Assembly (NCBI GenBank): GCA_024692905.1 | Contig: JAILLY010000135.1 | Location: 1-64,000, forward strand | Length of the DNA: 64,000 bases | Source of the DNA: Lachnospiraceae bacterium | GTDB lineage: Bacteria; Bacillota; Clostridia; Lachnospirales; Lachnospiraceae | Reading direction: 5' to 3' | In this document: positions 53,997 to 62,613 of the stretch, piece after piece | Numbering within the stretch: position 1 is the first letter of the stretch | Layout of the letters: every line of letters starts with the position of its first letter | Notes under the pieces: generated by a model | What the model was told of the DNA's origin: nothing | Database searches by the model: none | What the model saw: only the letters and a program-made list of their open reading frames with translations | Translations under genes and position numbers: made by a program

Positions 53997-54024
53997 GATG
54001 CATTTGGATGAAATACTGTCCGGA

Positions 54025-55458
54025 CTACTCTTTTCCGTCTGTATCAGCCGGTGTATCCGTGTCCGGTACCTCAATAGAGATATCATCTTTTTTTATGTCA
54101 TCGTTTTCGTCATCTTCCGAATACGGATAATATGCATAATAATCTATATCCATACCGGCATCGGTAAATCCGTTTTCGCGGTTGACATCGGCAAATGTCC
54201 TGGATGCGAAACGGATCTGTTTGCCGTTATTTTCGTCCTTTCTGTCAGGATCCGAATGGTAATCCGAATTGATATAGAATTCGGTTGATGACGGCATATT
54301 CTTGCGTTCCAGCCTCGTATTGATAAATGTCCTTATCGCGGCATAAATGATCGCAAAGATCGGGACGCCGAGGAACATGCCCGGTACACCCCAGAATCCG
54401 CCGAAAAGCGTAATTGCAAATATAACCCAAAAGCTTGAAAGTCCGGTGGAATCTCCCAGTATCTTGGGACCGATGATATTTCCGTCTATCTGCTGCAGGA
54501 TCAGTATGAATATCAGGAACCATAAGCATTTTACCGGATTTATCATAAGAACGATGAATGCACTCGGAATTGCACCAAGCCAGGGCCCGAAGTAAGGAAT
54601 AACGTTTGTGACACCTACTATCACGCTTATGAGCAGCGGATAAGGTATCCGCATCAGGCTTGTGCATATAAAGCACAGAATGCCGATGATTAGCGAATCC
54701 ACTATCTTGCCCGTGATGAATCCTCCGAATGTATTGTTTGCAAATCTTGTATTGTTTATAAGATTATTTGCGGTTTCTTCACGGAAAAGCGAATATGCCA
54801 TCTTCTTGGCCTGTGCTATATGTATCTCCTTATTATACAGAAGATAAACCGAAAGGATTATGCCGATTATGAGCTTGAATATAAATACGACCACGCTCCA
54901 TACACTGCCAAGCAGCGTCGTTGAAAACGTTGAAAGAAGCACCTGGATCCTCGGAAGGATCTCCTTTATGGAATAATCGGTTATGTTTTCCCAATAATTC
55001 TCAAGCAGTTCGCGAAGCTGGGGATATTTTACGAGGAACTGGTCGCTCCATCTGTTAAAGGAAGCCACATAGGCAGGAAACAGGGTGATTATGCGCTGTA
55101 TACTGTCGAGCAGCTGCGGAACGATAAGCAGGATCAGTTCGGCAACTATCAGGAGAAAAACTATAAGGGATAACGCTATGCTCACCCCTCGTATGCGTTT
55201 TTTAAGTCCGCTGCTCTCCTTTATCTTAAGTCTTTTGCATATCTGCTTAAACCTTGCTTCAAAGATCTTCATGAGCGGATTCAGAATATATGCAAGTGCA
55301 AATCCGTCAAGTATCGGAAGCATCGTTTTTCCGAGGTCGATCTTCTGGCTTGATGTATGATTAAGATTGGCAAGAAAATGATTGAACGCCACCCCGGTAC
55401 ATACTATTATCAGTGCAATAATTCCAATTTGGATATATTTCTTATTGATCTTTTTCAT
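54025..55458 (-). CDS. AI-2E family transporter-like membrane protein
   Basis: About 477 residues with eight or so membrane segments in the AI-2E/PerM arrangement; GVTNVIPYFGPWLGAIPSA and VFAITLFGGFWGVPGMFLGVP are characteristic family segments. The C-terminal 100 residues are an acidic cytoplasmic tail. ATG 55458 is taken; a TTG 18 bases further out is in frame. It overlaps the end of the kinase gene. The stop is 28 bases from attR; before the phage came, this gene ran straight into the ttcA-recombinase region. Family members export AI-2 or ions; the substrate is not known here. Confidence 0.87.
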   Translation of the reverse strand: MKKINKKYIQIGIIALIIVCTGVAFNHFLANLNHTSSQKIDLGKTMLPILDGFALAYILNPLMKIFEARFKQICKRLKIKESSGLKKRIRGVSIALSLIVFLLIVAELILLIVPQLLDSIQRIITLFPAYVASFNRWSDQFLVKYPQLRELLENYWENITDYSIKEILPRIQVLLSTFSTTLLGSVWSVVVFIFKLIIGIILSVYLLYNKEIHIAQAKKMAYSLFREETANNLINNTRFANNTFGGFITGKIVDSLIIGILCFICTSLMRIPYPLLISVIVGVTNVIPYFGPWLGAIPSAFIVLMINPVKCLWFLIFILILQQIDGNIIGPKILGDSTGLSSFWVIFAITLFGGFWGVPGMFLGVPIFAIIYAAIRTFINTRLERKNMPSSTEFYINSDYHSDPDRKDENNGKQIRFASRTFADVNRENGFTDAGMDIDYYAYYPYSEDDENDDIKKDDISIEVPDTDTPADTDGKE

Positions 55459-56077
55459 TTTTCTCGTATCTCTCAATAAAACCGATTATATGCTCTACCG
55501 TTCCGTCTATCCCGAGGATACTGCTGTTGATGCATAGGTCATAGGTGTCGGCCTTGCCCCATTTTTTGGCTGAATAATAATTATAATAATTCGCCCTGGC
55601 CTTATCGTTCTTTATAACCATGTCCTTTACTTTGGACACATCCTTTTCTTCGGGATACTTAATCTTTGCGCGTTCGATCCGGTCTTCAAGAGGTGCGTTT
55701 ATAAATACGCTTATCTTATTTGTAAAGTCGCTCAGTGCATAATCTGCGCATCTTCCGACGATAACACAGGGCCCTTCCGATGCGATCTTTTTTATGGCAT
55801 CAAATTGTGCAAGAAATACCTTATGGCTGAGAGGCATTTCAACATAGGGCGATGAATAACCGTATGTATAAGCATCGGTTATCAGATTGTAAAGAAAACT
55901 GCTCGTCGGTTTTTCATCATTGTTTTCGAACAGTTCGGGACATATCCCGCTTTCTTTTGAAGCCCTTTTTAACAGATCCTTATCATAGAAGCTGATACCA
56001 AATCTTTCCGCGATCTTCTCTCCTATCTCGCGTCCGCCGCTTCCGAACTGCCGGCCTATGGTTATAACGGAATTCAT
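55442..56077 (-). CDS. Cytidylate kinase-like protein
   Basis: 211 residues. MNSVITIGRQFGSGGREIGEKIAERF carries the P-loop (GRQFGSGGREIG), followed by YDKDLL and a C-terminal DLCINSS segment, as in the Cytidylate_kin2 family, which is distinct from Cmk. Real substrates are uncertain. ATG 56077 has GGAGGT 6 bases upstream; the ATG at 56083 touches that site and is less likely. Confidence 0.85.
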   Translation of the reverse strand: MNSVITIGRQFGSGGREIGEKIAERFGISFYDKDLLKRASKESGICPELFENNDEKPTSSFLYNLITDAYTYGYSSPYVEMPLSHKVFLAQFDAIKKIASEGPCVIVGRCADYALSDFTNKISVFINAPLEDRIERAKIKYPEEKDVSKVKDMVIKNDKARANYYNYYSAKKWGKADTYDLCINSSILGIDGTVEHIIGFIERYEKNEKDQ

Positions 56078-56137
56078 ATGCATACCTCCGTACAGGGGAA
56101 AAATGTAATACTTTTATTTTAATTCTAATATATTATA

Positions 56138-56158
56138 GGGCGGTCATCAAGACCACCC
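56138..56158 (-). terminator. Possible terminator after sepF
   Basis: Stem GGGTGGTC/GACCGCCC on the - strand with TTGAT loop, one G-T pair. The following sequence is AT-rich without a clean T run. Confidence 0.4.
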
Positions 56159-56186
56159 CATAACATATCTTTGATCAAAAATAAGA

Positions 56187-56708
56187 TCAATATTTGGTAT
56201 TAAGTGCCGGAACATCAAATGCTCCCGAAAGGATCTCCTGGAAATCACCCGATATATCAACGTTTCTCGGAGTGATGATGAAAATGTAATGAGAAATCTT
56301 CTGGAGATTGCCGCCAACAGCATATGTTGCGCCTGAGGTGAAATCAATGATCCTCTGGGCCACATCCATATCCAGTCCTTCCACATTGAGGACAACAGTC
56401 CTGTTTGATAAAAGGGTATCAGTTATCTCCCTTGAATCCTCAACGGTGGTCGGCTTTATAACACATACTTCATTGACGCTTCCGCTCGGCCTTACATTAC
56501 GGGACGAAGAGCCGCGTCCGCCTATCGAGGTCACCTTGTTGCTCCTGCCGTTTCCCTTTTCGTAATCATCTTCCAATGTCGCGGTCTTGATGGATTTGCG
56601 CTGACGTGCGGGCTCTTCGTAATCGTCCTCTTCGTCAAAGTACTCCTCGTCATCAAAATCCTCGTCATTGTACTTCATAGACTTGAGTAAGTTGTCAAAA
56701 AATGCCAT
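56187..56708 (-). CDS. sepF: Cell division protein SepF
   Basis: About 173 residues from ATG 56708 (MAFFDNLLKSM, the membrane-binding helix), with AAGGAGAG upstream. An acidic linker (DDEEYFDEEDDYEE) is followed by the SepF domain: VCVIKPTTVEDSREITDTLLSNRTVVLNVEG, AQRIIDFTSGATYAVGGNLQKI. SepF anchors and bundles FtsZ. It lies behind a yggS gene, the standard Firmicutes order. Confidence 0.95.
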   Translation of the reverse strand: MAFFDNLLKSMKYNDEDFDDEEYFDEEDDYEEPARQRKSIKTATLEDDYEKGNGRSNKVTSIGGRGSSSRNVRPSGSVNEVCVIKPTTVEDSREITDTLLSNRTVVLNVEGLDMDVAQRIIDFTSGATYAVGGNLQKISHYIFIITPRNVDISGDFQEILSGAFDVPALNTKY

Positions 56709-56732
56709 TTGAATCACTCTCCTTATTAATGA

Positions 56733-57422
56733 TCATTTATAGTTCCTCTCACCAAATATGGATGTTCCCACTCGTACGTACGTAGCCCCTTCTTCTACTG
56801 CGACGATATAATCGCCGGACATACCCATGGATAAACAATCCATATATACATTATCAATGTTTTTTTGAATTATGTCAACAACAAATTGCTTCATTTTGAC
56901 AAAAATTGCCCGATTTTGTTCAGAATCCACAACATATGGTGCCACAGTCATCAGACCGCGGATCCTGATACCGGGTAAAACAGATGCCTTTCTTATAAGA
57001 TCTTCAAGTTCATCCGGTGATACTCCGAACTTGCTCTCTTCGCCGGATACGTTCACTTCTATGAGAATATTGACCGTGACCGAGTGCTTTTTGGCCTCCC
57101 TGCTTATCTCTTCTGCCAGCTTTAGCGAATCAACGCTGTGTATCATATATACCTTATCGACTATGTATTTAACCTTATTGGTCTGAAGATGGCCTATCAG
57201 ATGCCATCTTATATCATGAGGAAGGACGTCATATTTCCCGACAAGCTCCTGCACCCTGTTTTCGCCGAAATCGCGTACGCCGAGTGAGTAAACTTCCTCT
57301 ATCATGGAAACGGGTTTCGTCTTGCTTACCGCGATAAGAGTGATATCCGAAGGATCCCGCCCTGACCTTTTAGCTGCTTCTGCGATATTTTCATTCACCT
57401 GTATAAGGTTGTCCCTGAGCAT
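56733..57422 (-). CDS. YggS-type PLP homeostasis protein
   Basis: 229 residues. LIAVSKTKPVSMI contains the PLP lysine, followed by FGENRVQEL, WHLIGHLQTNKVKYI, VNVSGEESKFGV and LSMGMSGDY...VRVGTSIFGER, all diagnostic. It binds PLP and influences vitamin B6 and amino-acid balance. It directly precedes sepF on the - strand. Confidence 0.95.
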   Translation of the reverse strand: MLRDNLIQVNENIAEAAKRSGRDPSDITLIAVSKTKPVSMIEEVYSLGVRDFGENRVQELVGKYDVLPHDIRWHLIGHLQTNKVKYIVDKVYMIHSVDSLKLAEEISREAKKHSVTVNILIEVNVSGEESKFGVSPDELEDLIRKASVLPGIRIRGLMTVAPYVVDSEQNRAIFVKMKQFVVDIIQKNIDNVYMDCLSMGMSGDYIVAVEEGATYVRVGTSIFGERNYK

Positions 57423-57450
57423 GATCGTTTCCTTTCAAAAATACAGTCGT

Positions 57451-58851
57451 TTATTCGTATATAAAGTCATTTGCATTTACAGTATCGCCCTTTAAAACAA
57501 TGTGATCATATACGTTCAGCCCGTACTGCGTATTTGACTTTACGATGGAATATTCTTCGTTCCTGTACAGTACCGTTATCTGTTTGAAATCAGCATATCC
57601 TTTGTTTATGTTATAAACACCTGTAAGCCGTCCCTGTTTGCTTATCGGGTATTTTTCGTCACTGTCCGGCTTGATTATGTAATCTCCTATCATAAAGCTT
57701 GATTCATCAACATAATACATGTCGTCATAAGAGGCATAGATCGTCGTTTTGACGAATTCTGTCGTGGGAGACCCGTCCTCAAGGAAAGCTTCTCTTAAGA
57801 ACCCTGCCTCATTATCGTTTGCTCCGTATGTGAGATAATCTGTCGGGATCAGGTAAAATGTTCTTTCAACGATGGCTGAATTCGGTATCTTTAAGCCTTC
57901 GTCCGAGCCTGAAATGAGTTCTATCTCAAGGAACCTGTCCGTAGCGAAGCTGATCATTGAATTGTTGAATTCAAGCTTTAAAAATATGGTTCCGTCCTGC
58001 CTTAGGATGGATGAACGGGCCCACGAAGTATAGTTGTTCTTTAAGAAACGTACATTGACATATTCTTCGTCTTCAAGTTCCTTGCATTTACTCTCGTCTA
58101 TCTCTGTAAGTACACACCATTCCTCTTCCGTCACGATCTTATATGAGGGGTCACCCTGCGATATGAGGTCGTTGTTTGAAAACTGCTTCTTATCATAGTC
58201 CGTACCGTTTAACAGTTCGCGGGTCATATCCTCTTCGGTCAGAGCCTCGTATCCGTCTACCGAATATACTATGACGCCGGATGCCGGAGCGTAACCGAAG
58301 CTCACGTTATCGGCATAGTCTCCGCTCTTATACCGGTCTATGCTTGAAAGTACCTTATAATTGGCTATCTTCAGTACGGTGCCTTCTATATTGAATTTGA
58401 AATTATAGGTATCCGTATAATTTACCGGGTCAAATCCGCTTGAAAATGAAGATATCTCTGTCTTAAGCTCTGCCATATCCTCCTTGGACAGAGTCACGGA
58501 TTCGCCTGTATCACTCGTTAGAAGATCGTTTATCTTCCCGGTTTCGTCGACCGTGTATACCATGGAACCTTTGGCAACCTTTTCGCATTCCCTTGCATAG
58601 TAGTTTATATACCCCGAATGCTCACAGGGAACTACCGTTTCGTTTCGCAGGACCACGCCTGTATACCTGTTGTTTACTGCCAACGATCCCATAGTGACCT
58701 CATAGGGAGCGATATGCTCGCTTTTGAAATACGAGACCACAACGACAACCATATAAACAAAAATGATACCGAAGATGATCAACCCGAGATTGATATTGAT
58801 CGGAGGACGGTATTTTTTTATCTTTTTATTCTCTTTCCTTGTGTCCGACAC
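57451..58851 (-). CDS. HlyD-family adaptor-like envelope protein
   Basis: 466 residues. A short basic cytoplasmic start, one membrane helix (about 22-45, LGLIIFGIIFVYMVVVVVSYF) and a long extracellular part. Segments such as YTGVVLRNETVVPCEHSGYINYYARECEKVAKGSMVYTVDETG and GLKIPNSAIVERTFYLIP have the barrel-sandwich look of HlyD-like adaptors. Proteins of this kind are regular neighbours of yggS-sepF in Lachnospiraceae, with no transporter partner visible here. Role unknown, perhaps in division or the envelope. Confidence 0.78.
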   Translation of the reverse strand: MSDTRKENKKIKKYRPPININLGLIIFGIIFVYMVVVVVSYFKSEHIAPYEVTMGSLAVNNRYTGVVLRNETVVPCEHSGYINYYARECEKVAKGSMVYTVDETGKINDLLTSDTGESVTLSKEDMAELKTEISSFSSGFDPVNYTDTYNFKFNIEGTVLKIANYKVLSSIDRYKSGDYADNVSFGYAPASGVIVYSVDGYEALTEEDMTRELLNGTDYDKKQFSNNDLISQGDPSYKIVTEEEWCVLTEIDESKCKELEDEEYVNVRFLKNNYTSWARSSILRQDGTIFLKLEFNNSMISFATDRFLEIELISGSDEGLKIPNSAIVERTFYLIPTDYLTYGANDNEAGFLREAFLEDGSPTTEFVKTTIYASYDDMYYVDESSFMIGDYIIKPDSDEKYPISKQGRLTGVYNINKGYADFKQITVLYRNEEYSIVKSNTQYGLNVYDHIVLKGDTVNANDFIYE

Positions 58852-58875
58852 TTATATACTGCCCCTTGTAAACAA

Positions 58876-58901
58876 CCAAAAAGCCCCGATGACCGAGGCT
58901 T
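58876..58901 (-). terminator. Terminator after the small P-loop gene
   Basis: On the - strand AAGCCTCG pairs with CGGGGCTT (58901-58894 and 58888-58881), followed by five T. Confidence 0.75.
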
Positions 58902-58927
58902 TATGATTCGAATGATCGATGTTGCGA

Positions 58928-59350
58928 TTAGAGAGAAACAATCACCTTGGGCTGAAGATAATCGGTAAGCTCGGAGCTGTCGAGGCTTACGCTTATCACA
59001 AAATCAACCTTGAACTGCTCGCTTATCCTGTCAAGCTTCTTTATTACATCTTCAACTCTCTTGCGGTCCTTAATATACGCTACATCCATGAAACTGTCGA
59101 GGTATACCTGCTCCAGGTCGTGATCCTGTGAGACGATGCCGCATACAAATCCGACAAACTCATCTTCCGATGAAATGGGATATTCTGACGCATTAATCAG
59201 GCGAATCTTGTTCTTGAGCTCATACATGTGTTTACTGTTCTTGTCAAGGTAAACAATGTTTCCGTTGCTCGTTTTGGCCGAGGCATTTACCTTCTCAAGC
59301 AGATGCTTCGTCTTACCCTTCCCCTTTTCGCCAACGATCAATTGTATCAT
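58928..59350 (-). CDS. Small P-loop ATPase
   Basis: 140 residues. MIQLIVGEKGKGKTKHLLEKV holds a Walker A motif at 7-14; VDFVISVSLDSSEL may serve as Walker B-like strand. Short proteins of this kind are conserved in Clostridia and sometimes labelled PilT-like, without a pilus context. Function unknown. GGAGG precedes the ATG (59351-59362), and a terminator follows. Confidence 0.75.
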   Translation of the reverse strand: MIQLIVGEKGKGKTKHLLEKVNASAKTSNGNIVYLDKNSKHMYELKNKIRLINASEYPISSEDEFVGFVCGIVSQDHDLEQVYLDSFMDVAYIKDRKRVEDVIKKLDRISEQFKVDFVISVSLDSSELTDYLQPKVIVSL

Positions 59351-59420
59351 TGTGATCTCCTCCTTTGATGTTATAAAAGCTATGTTTAATTATAGTTGAT
59401 TTAAGCATAAAAAACAACCG

Positions 59421-60398
59421 CTAATAAATGCCCGGGATCTCTTCAAACATGGTGTTCATCCTGCCGTACAGGGTATCCCTGTCATCAGCCTTGAGTATGA
59501 CCGAGATGTACGGATCTCCCTTCTGGTCGTTTGAAAGGAGTATAAGACATGACCCTGCCATATTTGTCGTACCGGTCTTGCCTCCGATAATGCTGATGCC
59601 GTCCGGTGAAGGCTTTTCCTGAGTAAGATACAGGTTGGAGTTTGTTAAGTTCATTGTCTTTGGATTGCCGTCACGGTCACTGTAACTCGTTGTATATTCG
59701 GACATGGAGATTATCTCCCTGAACTTTTCGTATTTCAATGCTTCATTGAAGATAAGATACAGATCGTAAGCCGTGGTATAGTGATCTTCATCGGATAACC
59801 CGTGAGGGTTCACAAAATGGGTATTGGTCGCGCCAAGGAGCATTGCTTCTTTGTTCATGAGCGAGCAGAACTCATCAACGCTGCCCGAGATATACTCGGC
59901 GATGGCTATCGACACATCATTTCCGGAATACATTAAAAGGGCGTGCAGGGCCTGGTCCAGAGTCAGGCGGTCACCTTCTTTAAGCCCTATGACCTGAGCG
60001 CCCTGTTCGGATATCCTGACATTTGAGGATGCGGTTATCATATCCTCAAGATGACCGTATTTAAGGGCCAATAAAGCTGTCATAACCTTGGTAAGGCTTG
60101 CCGGATAGAGCTTGTTATGTACATTCTGGGAATATACGGTGTATTTGGAATTAATATCGAACAGACCGGCAGCGGCGACTCCGCTTAAGTTTGACTCGTT
60201 ATCCGCGGGATCCGCGACACATATACCGGAGGCAAAGGGGCTTGCCGTATCTTCTGAATTGAATGAACTGAAAGTAAAAGCCGACATTCTGGTCTTATAA
60301 TCATAGGGCATCTCATACCCGGACCTCCCGCAGCCGGCCAGCATTACGGTTATAATGATGATCATCATCAGCGATAAAGGTTTATTTATACATTTCAC
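59421..60398 (-). CDS. dacA: D-alanyl-D-alanine carboxypeptidase (S11), lipoprotein
   Basis: About 325 residues if GTG 60398 is the start; AGGGGA lies 11 bases upstream. The longer open frame from 60485 reads backward into mgsA and lacks a site. The signal peptide ends in the lipobox VMLAGCG. Catalytic motifs of the S11 family: PASLTKVMTAL (SxxK), YSGNDVS (SxN) and GGKTGTT (KTG). It trims peptidoglycan stem peptides outside the membrane. It overlaps mgsA by 17 bases. Confidence 0.92.
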   Translation of the reverse strand: MKCINKPLSLMMIIIITVMLAGCGRSGYEMPYDYKTRMSAFTFSSFNSEDTASPFASGICVADPADNESNLSGVAAAGLFDINSKYTVYSQNVHNKLYPASLTKVMTALLALKYGHLEDMITASSNVRISEQGAQVIGLKEGDRLTLDQALHALLMYSGNDVSIAIAEYISGSVDEFCSLMNKEAMLLGATNTHFVNPHGLSDEDHYTTAYDLYLIFNEALKYEKFREIISMSEYTTSYSDRDGNPKTMNLTNSNLYLTQEKPSPDGISIIGGKTGTTNMAGSCLILLSNDQKGDPYISVILKADDRDTLYGRMNTMFEEIPGIY

Positions 60399-60777
60399 GC
60401 CATTCCATGTCCCCTCTGTCAAGAGATTTGATGAGAAGTTCCGCAGTAGCGAGATTGGTCGCAAGCGGTATGTTATGTATATCACAAAGCCTGATTATAT
60501 AACTTGCATCAGGCTCGTGTGATTTGGGAGAAAGCGGATCGCGCAGAAAGATCATCAGGTCGATCTCGTTATGTTCGATCTGGGCTCCTATCTGCTGTTC
60601 GCCGCCTAAATGTCCCGCAAGATATTTATGTATGCTTAAGTTCGTGACCTCTTCGATCAGACGTCCGGTTGTCCCTGTGGCATAAAGGGTATTCTTGCTC
60701 AGGATCCCCCTGTATGCTATACAGAAATTCTGCATGAGTTTCTTTTTTGAATCGTGAGCTATCAAACCAATATTCAT
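60382..60777 (-). CDS. mgsA: Methylglyoxal synthase
   Basis: 131 residues. GLIAHDSKKKLM, LYATGTTGRLI, GGEQQIGAQI and IDLMIFLRDPLSPKSHEPD (with catalytic Asp and His) match MgsA throughout. It turns dihydroxyacetone phosphate into methylglyoxal as a glycolytic bypass. Its place behind rodA in the envelope operon is common in Clostridia. Confidence 0.96.
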   Translation of the reverse strand: MNIGLIAHDSKKKLMQNFCIAYRGILSKNTLYATGTTGRLIEEVTNLSIHKYLAGHLGGEQQIGAQIEHNEIDLMIFLRDPLSPKSHEPDASYIIRLCDIHNIPLATNLATAELLIKSLDRGDMEWREMYK

Positions 60778-60800
60778 GAAATACCTCCGATATCACCGGA

Positions 60801-61922
60801 TCAATACAACGAATTATCCGACTGAAGCCTTACGTTTAAAACGAGCCCGATCCCAATGAACATGGTGACCAAAGACGTAAGCCCGTAACTGACAAAAGGA
60901 AGCGTAAGACCTGTGTTTGGCAGGATCATTGTTGTTACACCGATGTTTATGAATGTCTGAAAACCTATAAAACCGGCCATGCCCCCCGCAATAAGCCGAC
61001 CCGACAGGTCGTCAGCATGAACGGCTATCCAGATGCACTGTACCACTATAAGGAACAATACTATTATTATGGCACAGCATCCGATAAAACCGAGTTCTTC
61101 TCCCGCTATGGCAAAGATGAAATCCGTCTGCGCTTCGGAAATGAAGTTTCCGTTCTTTACAGAGCTTATGACGTTATTGTTCAGTCCCTTACCCTGAAGC
61201 AGACCCGAGCCGATGGCGGTTATCGAGTTAAGCTGCTGATAAGCTTCCGTGGATGCATATTTTTCGGGCTGTATCCATGCAAGAAGCCTTTTCTGCTGAT
61301 ATTCGTTTACGATCGTCTGACCGGGCGTTAAGATCATGTTGAGCAGGATGACGGCCGAAGGTATCGCAACAGCCGCAACTACCAGGATCACCTTGTAACT
61401 AAGCCCCCCAAGGAACATAAGAACACAGAATATCACAAGTATCATTATACTTGTTGAAAGATCCGGCTGCTTGTAGATCAGAACAAAAGGGGGAACGATC
61501 AATACGACGCAGGATATAAGCATACGAAATGTATTCAGTTTCTCCTCATGTTTCATAATAAACTGTGCATAAAATAAAATCAATAAGATTTTTACCAGTT
61601 CGGAGGGCTGAAAACGCACGCCAAACAGAGTAAACCAGCGCGATGCGCCGCCGCCCTTGTCACCGAAAAGATACACGGCTACAAGGAGTACAAGTGCCAG
61701 TACATATTCAAGCCAGTAAAACCTCAGTACAAAATGATAATCGATGAGCGAAATGGGTATCATGAATACAAGACCGATGATCAGGCCCTGGATCTGACGC
61801 TCCATAAGTTCGGACTTGGCAGACCCTATAAGCAGTATACCTATAACTGATATCGTTATCGAAAGGAATACAAGAAAGAAATTATATTTTTTTATGCTGT
61901 ATTTTGAGAGAATCTTAAACAT
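60801..61922 (-). CDS. rodA: RodA peptidoglycan polymerase (SEDS)
   Basis: 373 residues, ten membrane segments. Typical SEDS features: GGGASRWFTLFGVRFQPSELVKI and the end FVSYGLTSLVTMFIGIGLVLNV. It polymerises glycan strands for cell elongation together with PBP2, encoded two genes upstream in the operon. It follows minC by 12 bases, without minD or minE in between. Confidence 0.95.
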   Translation of the reverse strand: MFKILSKYSIKKYNFFLVFLSITISVIGILLIGSAKSELMERQIQGLIIGLVFMIPISLIDYHFVLRFYWLEYVLALVLLVAVYLFGDKGGGASRWFTLFGVRFQPSELVKILLILFYAQFIMKHEEKLNTFRMLISCVVLIVPPFVLIYKQPDLSTSIMILVIFCVLMFLGGLSYKVILVVAAVAIPSAVILLNMILTPGQTIVNEYQQKRLLAWIQPEKYASTEAYQQLNSITAIGSGLLQGKGLNNNVISSVKNGNFISEAQTDFIFAIAGEELGFIGCCAIIIVLFLIVVQCIWIAVHADDLSGRLIAGGMAGFIGFQTFINIGVTTMILPNTGLTLPFVSYGLTSLVTMFIGIGLVLNVRLQSDNSLY

Positions 61923-61934
61923 ATCCTGCCTTTC

Positions 61935-62606
61935 CTAAGACATAATGGTATCAGGTATCCCCGCATTAAGATCCTTTGCGGTTATCCTGTCGTTTTCGAC
62001 ATATATGATCTTCGGGACAGCCTTGTTCTTAAGCAGTATACCCGACTTCATGCCTATCGCCTCCGAATGATCTCCTATCCGTACCCTGGTGGGTTTTATG
62101 TCAAGTGCCGTGACAAAGCTTGAGTTGTTGCCGAAGCAGCCGGCATGAACATGTCCGTAGAGTGTTCCGAGTATGACTATGTTCCCGGATGCATTGACTG
62201 TTCCTCCGGGATTCACATCTCCGAGAATGATCAGGCTTGAATCGGTTTCGAGCGTTTCTCCGGCCTTTATGCTTCCCTTATAGAACCTTGCATTGCTCTC
62301 ACGGGCGGAGGATGACATGCCGTTTGCGGCCTTGATATACTGGAGTTCCCTTCGTTCGTCCATTCCGACTATGCAGGATACCTTTATATCCGTGCACATT
62401 GATATCAGGCTTAAAAGATGTATCTCCTCTTCATCCGTAAGTTCCCTTCCCTCAAAAGAGATCACGAGGCTTGCGTCCGCGAAGAATTTGGCGGATGCAG
62501 TCAGCTTCTCGCGGAATTCGTCATAGATCGTTTCAAAGTCCGCATTGGGATCCAGCTTTATGTTTATTCCGTTCTTAAAACTTTTAATAAGTACCGTATT
62601 GTTCAT
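61935..62606 (-). CDS. minC: Septum-site determining protein MinC
   Basis: 223 residues. The N-terminal domain is short; the C-terminal beta-helix is typical: LIILGDVNPGGTVNASGNIVILGTLYGHVHAG, then KPTRVRIGDH and PKIIYVENDRI. MinC inhibits FtsZ assembly and normally needs MinD to reach the membrane. No minD or minE is in this operon or window. Confidence 0.93.
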   Translation of the reverse strand: MNNTVLIKSFKNGINIKLDPNADFETIYDEFREKLTASAKFFADASLVISFEGRELTDEEEIHLLSLISMCTDIKVSCIVGMDERRELQYIKAANGMSSSARESNARFYKGSIKAGETLETDSSLIILGDVNPGGTVNASGNIVILGTLYGHVHAGCFGNNSSFVTALDIKPTRVRIGDHSEAIGMKSGILLKNKAVPKIIYVENDRITAKDLNAGIPDTIMS

Positions 62607-62613
62607 TTCTCCG

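Noticed and set aside
53623-53997. 124-codon + strand frame ending in attR
   Set aside because: It is antisense to the ssDNA-binding gene and runs through the terminator and att site.
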